DNA of 64,000 bases. Origin: Adiantum capillus-veneris. Taxonomy: Eukaryota; Streptophyta; Polypodiopsida; Polypodiales; Pteridaceae. Numbering within the stretch: the stretch's first letter is position 1; every line of letters begins with the position of its first letter. The notes below the pieces were generated by a model. That model had not been told where the DNA came from. It saw only the letters and a program-made list of their open reading frames with translations, and ran no database searches. The stretch lies in assembly GCA_014529385.2 (NCBI GenBank), contig CM043952.1, forward strand, positions 58,488,119-58,552,118, given 5' to 3'. This document shows, one piece after another, positions 21,838 to 32,460 of this stretch. The position numbers and the translations under genes are program-made.

Positions 21838-21921
21838 TGAATTGATTTCAAAGTGACGCGTTTTTGTTTTTTCTTTCTTTAAAAGATTTACACAATAATA
21901 TTTCTTAAATTGCAATCTATT

Positions 21922-22132
21922 CTACAACAAAATAAAAATACTCACATCAAATGACCTATGATAATCAATAAGAGGTAGAATGACAAGGTTTGGTGACGCG
22001 AGAATTTCTCCTACTCTTTGGGCACCAAACATGAATACCATACGTTGTTGAAAATGGATTTTTCTACTAATTGCAATGTTTACTCTAATGTGTGGAGTGA
22101 AATGTAGGGAAAAACCTGTATTCCTGGGCCAT
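21922..22132 (-). pseudogene. Minus-strand relative of small ORF A
   Basis: Upstream of the gag start at 21837. It reads RVNIAISRKIHFQQRM, then FGAQRVGEILASP, then ILPLIDYHRSFDVSIFILL and a TAG. This matches LTR ORF A (4140-4358) closely in protein but with many synonymous codon differences. The N-terminal part (from ATG at 22132) needs a small indel to join, so this copy is probably frameshifted. No function is known. Confidence 0.5.
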
Positions 22133-22160
22133 TATCCATGGTCTATGCATGACCTAATTC

Positions 22161-22373
22161 TTAAAACAAAACAAAAATATAGACGTCCAAACTAAGGTCG
22201 TACCTAATGAGAGGCAAAATAAAAGGATTTACTGATGCGTTTATCTCTACCAACCTAAGAGCACCTAAAATTCTACGAATTACTCGTTGAAATTGCAACT
22301 TAGTACTAACAATTATGTGTACCTTTTGCCTTGAAATGGGAATGAAGGGATCATACAAATTCTCGTGATTCAT
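22161..22373 (-). CDS. Minus-strand relative of small ORF B (intact, 70 aa)
   Basis: An uninterrupted 70-codon ORF from ATG (22373) to TAA, the same length as LTR ORF B (4355-4567) and alignable without gaps, with 47 of 70 identities by hand count. Shared blocks are VSTKLQFQR, NPFILP and the ending VLF. The synonymous pattern is strong: for example KLQFQR is AAG TTG CAA TTT CAA CGA here and AAA CTA CAA TTC CAA AGA there. It lies in the leader between the probable primer site (22445) and gag, before the A relative. The order is B then A here, but A then B in the plus-strand LTRs. Confidence 0.55.
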   Translation of the reverse strand: MNHENLYDPFIPISRQKVHIIVSTKLQFQRVIRRILGALRLVEINASVNPFILPLIRYDLSLDVYIFVLF

Positions 22374-22438
22374 GCAAGCTACTTGATTATGCTAAAGGTT
22401 GAGCCTTCACAGAACATACACAAGTCTTCCTCCATGGG

Positions 22439-22445
22439 GGCACCA
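22439..22445 (-). other. Possible primer binding site of the Tat-like element
   Basis: On the minus strand TGGTGCC follows CCTCAATTT, the possible LTR end at 22450. The match to a specific tRNA is not clear beyond TGG, so this is only a positional call. Confidence 0.3.
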
Positions 22446-22449
22446 AAAT

Positions 22450-22708
22450 TGAGGCGGTCCGGGGCAGGCAACAAGAAGAGCAACCTCTAGACACCCTTCA
22501 AGGCTCCTGTGCTACTCAATGGGGCTGGGGCACAACACAACACAAACAAAAACAACAAACCCACAGCCAAATCCCAACTACACAAGGGGCACCACCTAGT
22601 TTAAGAGCGAACTAGGACACAAAAGAGGAGGATCGTTAGAGCAACCCACAAACAAGCAAGGAATTTACACTAACACTAACACCAATGGAACACTCTCACA
22701 CACTAAAA

Positions 22709-22760
<52 letters not shown>

Positions 22761-25068
22761 TGTACAACTTAGCTTCAACTTTATATTTTGCACAAAAAAG
22801 AACTTAAAGCTTGCGGAATCAAGTAACAAGATTTGGTTATAGCATCACTAGCACATTGTCTTAGGGTTATGGGATCTCTCTAACCATCCACCCTCTTACA
22901 ATGGTAGCCAAACAATAGCCAATGAATCACAAGCAACAAAACAACAACCTTCAATGAAACAAGTCACCTTATGAAGCTAAATGAGTTTACCAAGCCAAAT
23001 TGGAGGAGAAGCGTGAGCCTTTGGACATGAATTGCACCCATAACTACCAATTCATTGATGTTGGGGTAGATACAACAATGGTAGGAATAATATCTTCTAC
23101 TCGCACTCACTCAAACTAGCTCAAGCTTTTCTATGCACCAAGGTGATGGTGTATAGAAAGCTTACTCTCTCTTTACAACCAAGATAGAACTAGTGTGTGG
23201 TACGCTCAATCTAGTGTGCAATGGTATAGTGATCTCTTTTACAAGGAGGAATGGGTTCTATTTATAGTTTTTAGAAGCCTTGATTAGGATTAAGCCTAAT
23301 CAATTTTATTAGGAAAGATCAAGGATTATAAATTTTTATGAATTTCAAATGAGAATGGGGTCTCTCTTATCTCTTGAGTCACATGGATGTGGGCTCAAGT
23401 AAGAGAATTATTGATGTGGTGAAAGGAGAGAAGCTTCCATGGGAGTGAGTGAATTTGGTTTACTTGTGCGGTTGCCTACTCCATATGTTGATAGTGTGGG
23501 TGCATTTTTACAAGAGAAGTTAGTTGTTAGTGGTAATAATCACTAGAATTGTTAGTGATACATTTACAATGGGTAGGATGAGTTGATTTGATGAAGGAAG
23601 AGGGGTGAATTAAAAGAGAATCATTGAGATGGTGAAGCTTTGAAGAAGCTTGAACTCACCCTTGTGTAGATTGTGGAAAAAATGACCGCTGGTCTTCTTC
23701 TTCTTCGCTTCTTTACGCCGCCGCCACGGTTGACCACCACGATGAAAAGAGGATTTGTTGATGAAAAATCCTCAATGTGCAGAATTTATCATGGTTAATA
23801 TGCTGAATTTTAGATATTTTTAGGAGAGGTAAATGAAATTGTAACATAGAAGCAATAGAGAGAGACATGGAGAGGGTGTATGTATGTAGAGGTTCATAAA
23901 AGAACTATAGGGATGAGAGAGAAGGGTAATGGTGAAGAGGGTGGGAGAAGCCATGGAAATTGCAGGTTTGAGTGAGGAAAGGAGAGGGAGGGATGTGTAA
24001 GAGTGAGTAGGTGTGTGGAAGGGTGAGAGAAGACTAAGGGCTACTTGTGAGAAAATTGGGCAGACTGGGGTCCACTCAAAAAATCATAGCTCACCGCTGG
24101 TATCTCCAAAAATCATGAAAAAATTTGAAATTATTATTAAGAGCATGGGCTACATTTTCTCTTTTGACTACCGCTCCAAATTCGGAGTGGAGATAGGTGC
24201 CAAAATTCTCACCAAAAAGCCTGTTTTTATGCCTGCAAAAGACTTTTAGTGGCCCCCTCCTTTGTTGAATTTGTACAATGCATCCAAGAGTGAGCCCCTC
24301 CTTTGTCATATTATAATACAAAGCATCCAAGTTGCCCTTGACCCATGCATGGAGGAGGATTATTGGTGAACAAAGAAATATATACATGGTGGGACTAATG
24401 TATGGACTATTCATGGACTTTAGCTCAATGAGCACATGGTGTTAGAATAATGAGTAAAAATAATAATAAAAATATGGAGGAGTTATGGATATGGAAAGAT
24501 ATTTGAATCATATGATATGGTCCCTCCTTGAATTAGTTTGGGTGAAAGAGGAAAAGGTATGCAAGTAAATAATATAATAAACGTAACCAATGAGTAGAAA
24601 TCAATTTTTTGTTTTCACGAGGGTGAGGGTGAAAATGTGGGAGTGATTTGTATAAAGGAAAAATATGAGGTTAGAGTATGTACATATTGGCAAAAAATAT
24701 AATTATGGTGTAAGAGGATGAAGGAAGGTGTACATAGGTTTAATAAAACACACACCTAAGTAGAAATATTTAAATAAAATACCAAAATAATTATAAAAAA
24801 TCCCTATATTTAAGCCATATATACAATGAAATATTTACACACAAAGAGGCCGTAATACACTTTTATTTTTTTATTTTTTTTATTTTTTTGGCTCAACTAG
24901 CCCAGTGACTAGCTAGCTGAGGGTTTTTAAGAAGATATGGAAAAAGCCCCCTAACTCACACACGCCTATGTACAGTGAAATGGTAGGGATAGCCATAGTG
25001 TTTAGGTGATTTTGGTAGGGTGGGATAACTCACTATGGAAATTACGGAGAGCCGAAAAACGGCTATCA
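22450..25068 (-). repeat. Probable LTR of the Tat-like gypsy element (~2.6 kb)
   Basis: On the minus strand it starts TGATAGCCG after the purine tract CCTGGGGGAGGGCTAA and ends in CCTCA just before a TGG sequence. Near the start there is a small hairpin (AGCCG/CGGCT). A minus-strand TATA box CTATAAATAG is at 23258-23267. The stretch ACCCCAGTCTGCCCA (complement near 24060-24075) also occurs in LTR A (near 3482-3497), so the two LTR families are distantly related. No gene is seen in this stretch; the ORFs at 24013-24435 are not supported. The ends are inferred from motifs only. Confidence 0.45.
22712..22757. repeat. (AG)n microsatellite
   Basis: About 23 uninterrupted GA dinucleotides inside the probable Tat-like LTR. 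Confidence 0.95.
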
Positions 25069-25304
25069 TTAGCCCTCCCCCAGGATGATGGTATATTCAT
25101 GTACCATCATAGAGCATCTTTTCCAAAGAGAGTGCTTCAGAGTCCTTGACAAGATCTTCATGTTAAGTATGGAGCTTGATTTACCCTTGTAATTTTATGT
25201 GGTAAAAGTGCACATTTGTAAGGCCCCCATTATGAGGAGAAGCCATCGTGCGTGAAGGAAAACCAGTCACCGGAAACCAAAACTTTCACAGACAAGAATC
25301 AGGG
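25069..25304 (-). other. 3' internal end and polypurine tract of a gypsy element
   Basis: It lies between the RNase H fragment (25305-25581) and the probable LTR start. On the minus strand it ends in the purine tract CTGGGGGAGGG. It contains a perfect 9-bp inverted repeat, ATGATGGTA/TACCATCAT, at about 25085-25110. No coding sequence is recognised. Confidence 0.4.
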
Positions 25305-25581
25305 GCACCTTAATTTCCTTCTCATGTACCCTATAAGTGAGAATCCCTGCCAATTGTGCACGCACACTATCTTCTACCTTGAAAGAGTATTGGAACTCTT
25401 GCAACTCCATAATCCACTTTGAGATCCTAGTACTAAGATTCATTTGAGATGACACCCAAGGGAACAAATTTTTTGCAGTGAGAATTACAAAAGGTTTTGG
25501 TAGCAGGTAGAATCTAAACTTTCTCACCGCAAACATGAGAGAAAGCATCATGAGTTTTGCTTCTGTGTAGTCTCTCTTTCC
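25305..25581 (-). pseudogene. Gypsy RNase H fragment, duplicate of 20059-20335
   Basis: A 277-bp piece nearly identical to the RNase H region of the element at 19708-21837, in the same orientation: MMLSLMFAVRKFRFYLLPKP in place of FRSYLLPKP, with other scattered changes. Both edges are abrupt. It is the 3' internal remnant of a second, heavily deleted copy of that family. Confidence 0.85.
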
Positions 25582-25849
25582 TACTTAGAATTTAATATAC
25601 ATTTCAATTCAAATGCCGAGGTTTTCGTCGGATTTCTCCAACATGTTTAGGGATATGTTCTTTCCTAACTTATCGTATGCAATGTTAAATTAAACAAACT
25701 TGAATTAAAATGTGACCTACCTCCTCCATTTCCTCGTCATTGACCCATGAGTTGGCCGGTACTTGGTCGTCCATGGGAGCTTTTCCTTTCCCATTCACGT
25801 TGCTTGTTCTCGCCTCGCGGTCGTGGGCACCACCGAAGCGAGTTCTCGT
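25582..25849 (-). other. 5' internal remnant of a gypsy-like element
   Basis: On the minus strand the sequence reads TGGTGCCCACGACC (possible primer site, about 25836-25823), then an open stretch encoding MDDQVPANSWVNDEEMEE followed by GTAGGT. It ends at the RNase H fragment. This looks like leader plus the start of gag, but it is too short for a firm call. Confidence 0.3.
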
Positions 25850-27095
25850 GATTAGGGCTGAAATCTACTCAAATTTTTGATCCAATGGAGTTCTCGAGAT
25901 GAGAATTGGGCAGCACTTCCCTCCTTCGCTTTTTCTCCAAAGCTATGTGTACCGACAACACCTCCCCAAGGTGTGTGTGTAAGTGTGTGTGTGTACTAAG
26001 TGAGTGTGTGAGCATATATGTGTGTGTGTGTGTGAGAACACTCTTATATAGGCTCTCCCATGCTGAAAATAAAACCAATCTGCTATATGCATCTGGAGAG
26101 CACTCACTTCATGCATGGTAAGTCCAGTTACATGCCTACGAAGTGTCCAGTTAGCTAGTCTAACTGACTCTCACACTCTCTCTCAAGCATGGCAAGTCTC
26201 CCACAAATCCCTAGAGATGAGAGGGCGCCCCCTAGCTGCTAAAGCAAGCTCTGAGTGGCCTGGGACCTGTTCCCACACAGCCCATGAGCCCCGGTGCTCC
26301 CCACACAGCCTTAGGAATTTTTGATTTTAGGCTAAAACGAGCGATACGAGTCGGAATTTAATGCCGTAAATTGCTATACTAAGCTCTAACCAAGGTGTAC
26401 CTGTTCGAGTACCTACCATATTTAGAAGCCCCTCGGGGTCCGAAAATGCCATTTTTCCAAATTCGGGGTACGGGTGCAGTTTTTCGAGACGGTCAAAACT
26501 AGACGGTGACCAAAAACTTACAATTTTTGGAAATTTTTCACAAAAATTATTTTAATTCACTTTTGGAAGCTTTGTAACATTCTAAACATCATGGCACTGA
26601 CAGAATTTAGAAATATGCTAAAAATAGTAACTTTTTTCATTATGTTCATTCCATGGTACAATGGTGCTCTTTTTTGGTCGGGGTCAGAGACCTTACAAAG
26701 ATTTAGAGAGGCTTTGATGAAATAAAGAGCATTCACAATGATAAGAGAATTTTTGTAATGGTGTACATAACATACTTATGTAAATAACACCCACCTAGGT
26801 TTTTTTTTTTTTTTTTTAAATAATTATAATAAAGAATCCCCATATTTAGGCCCTATATACAATAAAATATTTACACACAAATGGGCTATAATTTTTTTTT
26901 ATTTTTATTTTTTTGGCTCAACTAGCCAAATGACTAGCTAGCTGAGTTTTTTAAGGAGATATGGAAAAAGTCCCCTAACTCACACATGCCTGTGTACAAT
27001 GAAAAGGTAGGGATAGCCATAGTGTCTGGGTAATTTTGGTAGGGTGAGGTAGCTTACTATGGAAATTTTGGATAGCCAAAAAATGGCTATTATCA
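25850..27095 (-). repeat. Second gypsy-type LTR, related start to 22450-25068
   Basis: On the minus strand it starts TGATAATAGCCATTTTTTGG at 27095 and shares about 320 bp (26775-27095 versus 24735-25068) with the other probable LTR, including GACTAGCTAGCTGAG and GGATAGCCATAGTG. The rest is unrelated. A minus-strand TATA-like box, CCTATATAAG, lies at 26043-26052. A (TG)n-rich tract (25972-26035) and a poly-T run (26800-26817) are included. The 3' boundary is uncertain. Confidence 0.4.
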
Positions 27096-27525
27096 CTTAT
27101 GGAGTGGATACCAAGATTACTAGTCTTGCTAGTTTATTCGTTTTCCATCTGAGTATTGTAATTCCTTTTTAAAAATCCTCAGTTTGGAAGTATATGGTTT
27201 GTACTTCTCGTTTGGTACTGAGCTTACTACTGAAGCTCAATTACCACTATGCTGTCTGGAAAGCTGCTCAAATTGGCGGTACATAGTGTTTCTTATTAAT
27301 TATCTTTGAAAGCAATTTAGTTGGGTGACATCTATAACATGTGGGATACCCATGCATCACCTGCATACGGTGCTAATGCTAACTAAAAGTTGTGTTGTTT
27401 CCATGGGTGAAGGTAAGGGTTACCTTCTCAACTATGGTTTTAAAGTTCCTTGGAGTGAAGATGGTGGATTGATACATCTTCATGCTCTTAACTCTTTTGT
27501 ACTTATGTATAAAGTACATTCTGTA
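27096..27525. other. Unassigned sequence between LTR and copia remnant
   Basis: No recognisable gene or repeat is seen. One short plus-strand ORF (27325-27531) has no supporting motif. It directly abuts the truncated copia RNase H. Confidence 0.4.
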
Positions 27526-27912
27526 CTATGAATGGGAATTATACCACCTCTTCACTAACATAGTTTTCGTGGTAGAAAGGGAGACCACTTTCTGTAGCTT
27601 TGAAACCCAAAATACTAATGTACCTCCAATTGTGAAGACGTAGCCAGTAGTGCTCCTTCGAGTGTCTTTGTCACCTGCCATATCTGCATCAGCATACCCT
27701 TGCAAGAAAATGTTAGTGCCTCCAAAATACAAGGCATTTGTGGCTGTCTCCTTTAGATACCTAAGTATCCACTTCATAGCTTGCCAATGCTCTTTACCTA
27801 AATTAACCATGAGCCTACTCATAACTCCCACTACATGTGCAATATCTGGCCTTGTCCAGACCATAGCATACATTAGAGAACATACCACTACAACATATGG
27901 AACTTTAGACAT
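27526..27912 (-). pseudogene. Copia RNase H remnant (element 1)
   Basis: Copia-type C-terminal pol: MYAMVWTRPDIAHVVGVMSR, WILRYLKETATNALYF, then GYADADMAGDKDTRRSTTGY (catalytic D region) and VVSLSTTKTM. It stops within RNase H at the junction with unrelated DNA near 27545, so the 3' end and 3' LTR of this element are lost. The stretch 27913-28164 is the frameshifted RT/RNase H connection. Confidence 0.85.
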
Positions 27913-28164
27913 ATAGACTATCTCCTCTTGTGTTTGGACACATATCCTTGGTTAGTTAAAGTGACTAGCCAAAGGTGTAGAAATAGATTTTGCATCTTGC
28001 ATTGCAAACCTATCTAGTACCTTCTTGATGTAATCCTCTTCAGATAGGTTTAGTGTCTTCTTTGTCCTGTCCCTTGATATCTTCATACCAAGTATCCTCT
28101 TTGTAACACCTAAATCTTTCATTGAAAAAGATTTAGATAGCTCCTCTTTTAGGTCTTTGATCTC

Positions 28165-28862
28165 CTACATGTTAGTACTTGCAATCAGCATGTCATCAAC
28201 GTACAACATTAGGATGATGAACTTCCCATCTCCCAAATTTGTTGTGTAGATGCAGTGATCTGAGTTGCATCTTGTGAATCCATGATCCAACATCCATTGA
28301 TCGAACTTCAAGTACCACTGTCTTGTTGCTTGCTTTAAACCACACAAGATTTTCTTTAATCTGCAAACCATTTTATCCTTACTTTTTACTTCATACCCCT
28401 TTGGTTGAAGCATGTAAATTTCATCCTCTAAGTCACCATGAGGGAATGCCGTATTTACATCCATTTGTTCAAGATTTAAATCATGAGCGTCCATAAAGCT
28501 TAAGACAAGTCTAATTGAGCTCATTTTTACAACAAGAGAAAACCCTTTTACCACAAGCCTAGACTTGTACCTTTTCTTCCCACCTTCTTCTTCCTTCAAG
28601 TTGTACACGCATTTGTTCTGAAGTGCCCGCTTACCTTTAGGCAATGCAACCAACTCGTATGTTTGGTTCCGATGTAATGAGTCCATCTCCACTTGCATGC
28701 TCTTCATCCATTCTTCTTTAGATTCATGATGCATAACTTCTTTGTATGATTCTGGTTCTCCAGTATTTGAGATCAAGAGATGGTTGAAGGAAGGAACAAA
28801 CCATTCTGGAGGTCTACTTTCTTTTGTGGGTATTCGGGGAATAGGTTGAGGCTCCTCATTTG
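28165..28862 (-). pseudogene. Copia reverse transcriptase (element 1)
   Basis: The frame opens after a TAA at about 28864. It carries RPPEWFVPSFNH, then EWMKSMQVEMDSL, LEQMDVNTAFPHGDLEDEI, CGLKQATRQWYLKFD and the catalytic LYVDDM box (near 28185-28202). A short deletion removes residues after SRLVVKGF where relatives have the fingers-palm segment. The stop is at 28165. Confidence 0.85.
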
Positions 28863-28863
28863 G

Positions 28864-29480
28864 TTAACATTGTTGCACCTTGTCACCGTTTGCACTCCTT
28901 GAGTCTTCACCGTCCTCAAGCTCCATGTACTCATCACCGGTTTCTTTTGTTTGTTTTCTTTCTAGGTAATCTTTGTACATATTTTGTTTGATGAAAATTA
29001 CATCCCTACTTCTAAAGATTTTACCATCTTCAGGATTCCATAGGCGATACCCAAAGTTACCTTCTCTATGGCCAGTGAAGAAACACTTATTGGATTTTGC
29101 ATCTAGCTTTGACATTAGGCTTCTATTTATGTGCATGAAAGCCTCACACCCAAACACTTTGAGGAATGCATAATTCACTGGTTTACCTAACCATGCCTCT
29201 TCTGGAACTCCTCCATCCAATACCGTTGAGGGTGACTGGTTGATTAAGTACACAAGATAAGGAACGTGCCTAACATCTTTAAGCTTCCATTCATTTCCGT
29301 TAGCAGTTTTGACACAAATTGTACCTTTACCGACAATTTCACAAGCTTCATCACCTCCCAAGTACACATACCCAAAATTAACTTTAGTGCAATCTTGGAA
29401 ATGTTGCTTGTGTGATGTCGCATGAAATGAAGCCTTGGAACGTACTATCTAGAAATTAGACACATTGTCTAATGAGAGAA
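28864..29480 (-). pseudogene. Copia protease fused to integrase C-terminus, integrase core deleted (element 1)
   Basis: The frame carries a degraded protease (VRSKASFHAT in place of DSGASFHAT) ending GNEWKLKDVRHVPYL. It continues without a stop into the integrase C-terminal part (YLINQSPSTVLDGGVPEEAW, then LKVFGCEAFMHI, then YRLWNPEDGKI). The whole H-H-C-C region and D,D,E core are absent. This is a clean in-frame internal deletion that would make the element non-autonomous. Confidence 0.8.
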
Positions 29481-29893
29481 TTAGAGCATCTTGCTCTACT
29501 TTACCTACCACATTGGCATGTGATATTGGCTTGTCGTTTTGAGATTCTGATTCCTTCTTCTTCTTGGACCATCAATCCTTCTTGACATGGCCCTTCTTGG
29601 AATTGACTTTGTGCGTGACTTTCTCTGCCTTGAGCGGTCATGACTCTTTTGATTTTTGAACCTCTCCTTAGGCCTTCGTCTTGTTTCCACTGATAGTACA
29701 TCACTTGATGATTCTTATGTGCTTCTCCTTCCCATTTTCTTACTTAGAAGAACACCCACAACATTATCAAAATTAAGAGTATTTGTGCCAGAGATAGAAT
29801 TACTTACAGCCATCATAAGGCTATCCCAACTATCCAGTAGAGAAGATAGTATAAGGAGAGCTCACACTTCATCATCAAATTATTTTTTATCGA

Positions 29894-30294
29894 TCAAAGT
29901 TGACTTATGTTGGTGTTAAAGTTGTTTAGGTGTTTTGAAATTGAACCATCCTCTGCCATCTTTAGATTGAACAAGAGCTTCATGAGAAATACCTTGTTGG
30001 ATGTCCATGGTTTCTCATAGAGGCCATCAAGTGACTCCATCAAGTCCTCCATGGTCTTCATCTCCAAAACGTTGAAGGCCACCGTTGATGCCAAGCTTAG
30101 ATGCATTGTTCCTAATGCATTTCGGTGAAGGACAATCCATGCTTCATCTGCTATTGTTGCGGGCTTCTTTGCAAGACCACCTAGTGGTGGAAGATAAAGG
30201 TCCTTCTCGTAGAGATAGTCTTCAATCTGCATCTTTTAATGTTAGTATTTTTGGCGTTGAACTTCTTGATCTTGAGCTTCCCTTCCTCTGCCAT
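29894..30294 (-). pseudogene. Copia gag (element 1)
   Basis: The ATG at 30294 opens MAEEGKLKIKKFNAKN. One indel near 30240 then separates it from MQIEDYLYEKDLYLPPLGG, a typical copia Gag (UBN2-type) segment that runs to 29894. Basic, arginine-rich residues at 29501-29704 are the remains of the nucleocapsid region. It lies directly downstream of the primer site and LTR at 30354-30582. Confidence 0.8.
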
Positions 30295-30353
30295 TACTCC
30301 CACTTAATTCAAGGAATCCTTTCCTTGAGATGCTTTACCTACAAGCAAACCTT

Positions 30354-30365
30354 GCTCTGATATCA
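30354..30365 (-). other. Primer binding site, tRNA-iMet type
   Basis: On the minus strand TGATATCAGAGC, two bases after the LTR end. It is one base from the TGGTATCAGAGC site that copia elements use to pair with initiator tRNA-Met. Confidence 0.75.
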
Positions 30366-30367
30366 AT

Positions 30368-30582
30368 TGTTAGGAAATAGGGTGTAGCTAAATGATGGTT
30401 GAGCTACGGAGTGTGCAAGAGAGGGAAGGAGAAGGGGGAAGGAGAAGAAGCACAGAGATAGGTTGGGTTACTGGAGAGGAAAGTGAGAGAGTGATCAACT
30501 CTCTCAATTTCTCTCCGTATATTGATTAGGAAGAAAAAGTGTAAGGGTGGTTTCCCATGGCCACCTGGCCTACATCCCAACA
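30368..30582 (-). repeat. Copia LTR (215 bp) between elements 1 and 2
   Basis: On the minus strand it begins TGTTGGGATG directly after the purine tract CAAGTGGGAGGT and ends TTTCCTAACA before the primer site. It therefore acts as 3' LTR of element 2 (higher coordinates) and 5' LTR of element 1 (lower coordinates). TGTT/AACA ends agree with copia LTRs. Confidence 0.8.
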
Positions 30583-30665
30583 ACCTCCCACTTGAAGGTC
30601 ATGGTGACCAAAAGTGGCATCATTATAGTTATTTTATAGAAAGTTGATGAAGCATCGCTTAGGCT

Positions 30666-31290
30666 TCATCCTACACCCATAAGTTCTATGAAATGTGTAA
30701 ATCGCTCCAAGGCTAGGCTCTTTGTGAGAGAATATACAGGGTTGTCATCAGTGTGAACCTTGACAAGCTCGATGCACTTGCCATTCAATGCATCTCGTAT
30801 GACATGGTATCTGACCTCTATGTGTTTTGACTTTGAGTGAAATACCGCATTCTTTTCCAAAGCAACGGCACTCTCACTAGCACAATACAACACTAGAACC
30901 TCGTGAATACCCAAATCTCCCACTAGACGAGCTAACTATATGGCTTCCTTGCTTGCGTTAAACGCAACAACATATTCTTCCTCAGTCGTAGATGAAGATG
31001 TGAAATCTTGGAGACATAATCTCCAAGAGATAGCTGCTCCAACAAACATGAACACGTACCTAGATGTGGATCTTCTATGATCCACACAACCCGCATAATC
31101 CGCATCTGTGTAACCTATAATAGATGCATTGTTGTTTCCAAAGCGTAAACACTTGCTAGCTGTACCCTTTAAGTATCTGAGGATTTTCTTCAGTGCTTCC
31201 CGATCCTTCTTGCCAGGGTTTGCCATGCACCTACTAACCACTCACACTGCATGTGCAATGTCTAGTCTTGTGGCTACATCAAACTGCCAA
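30666..31290 (-). pseudogene. Copia RNase H (element 2)
   Basis: It carries RCMANPGKKDREALKKILRY, GYTDADYAGCVDHRRSTSRY (catalytic D region), TTEEEYVVAFNASKEAI, one stop near 30935, then VLYCASESAVALEKNAVFHS and HSKSKHIEVRYHVIRD. A frameshift near 31270 separates it from RT. It ends about 80 bases before the purine tract at 30583-30592. Confidence 0.85.
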
Positions 31291-32235
31291 CTATGAAGAA
31301 TATGGCACTTTTTCCATTTCCTCGTTCCCAGCAACTGTCTTGGGAGAATCTTCCTTGCTAAGTTTTGAGCATGCTTGCATTGGGGTACTCAATGACTTCC
31401 CCCACTGCATATTAAAACGTTGCAAGACTTTGTGGATGTACTTTTCTTGAGATAATTCAAGAGTTCCACGTTGCCTGTCTCTCTTGATGCACATACCAAG
31501 AAAGTAATTGGCATTTTCTTAATATTTCATGGATAATTGAGTGCTTAGCATCTTTTTCAATTGATTGATCTCATCAATTGATTTTCTTGCAATAAACATA
31601 TCATCTACATACAAGATTAAGATGATTAAATAACCATTGTTCAACCTCTTTGTGTATAAGCAATGATCCTCTTGACTTCTTATGTAACTCTGAGACTGCA
31701 TGAATTTGTCAAATTTTTGATACCACTACCTTGAAACTTGCTTGAGGCCATAAAGTGCCTTTTTAAGTCTACAAACCAATTCTTCCCTTGTTGGCCTTTG
31801 GGTTTCACATACGAAGCCCTCTGGTTGTTTCATGTAGACAACTTCATCTAGATCCCCATGAAGAAATGTTTTGTTCACGTCCCTTTGGACAAGTTCCATG
31901 TTTGGGATAGCAACCAAGCCAAGCTCAATGCGAAATGTAGTCATCTTGACTACTGGAGAGAAAATCTCATCGAAATCCAAACCTTTTTGCTACTTGAAAC
32001 CCTTGGCAACTAGACGAGCCTTGTACCTAGGCTCAGGATCTTTTGCTGTATACTTCTTCTTGTATACCCACTTGCAAGGTAAATCATATTTGCCTTTTGG
32101 TAATTCAACCAAATCCCATGTCTCATTATCCACAATCGAATTGTATTCTAGTTTCATAGTCTGCTCCCACTTAATGTTATTATCCATTTGTATAGCTTCT
32201 TTGTAGCAGGTTGGCTCTCCATTGTCAGTGAGCAA
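31291..32235 (-). pseudogene. Copia reverse transcriptase (element 2)
   Basis: One frame holds all RT blocks, broken by nonsense codons near 31987, 31724 and 31517: WDLVELPKGKYDLPCKWVYK, YKARLVAKGFK, FDEIFSPVVKMTTFR, VQRDVNKTFLHGDLDEVVYM, CRLKKALYGLKQVSR and LYVDDMF. It is a different copia family from element 1, judged by the palm and connection sequences. Confidence 0.85.
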
Positions 32236-32460
32236 AATGTGGTGTATACCCGGCTCAAACCTCTTGGGCGCATGTCATACTCTTACAAAGCGTATCAGTG
32301 TCTGACTACTAAACTTTTCTCTCTTCGGAGTAATAGTAGTATCTTGCATTTGAGGATTAGGCGCAACACTACTGAACTGAGTTGGTTCGGAGGCTACATC
32401 CTCAAAATGAATGCGTCTTTTGCACCATAGCCAATAAAAATGCATTTGTGTGACCTGAGA

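Noticed and set aside
24013..24435. Overlapping plus and minus ORFs in the probable Tat-like LTR
   Set aside because: No motif, no conserved relative, and they lie in U3 upstream of the LTR TATA box.
25040..25075. Hairpin near an end as a Helitron 3' terminus
   Set aside because: No CTRR end follows the hairpin. A purine tract and TG start on the other side fit an LTR better.
26115..26324. 69-codon plus-strand ORF
   Set aside because: It lies within LTR-like sequence, with no motif and no second copy.
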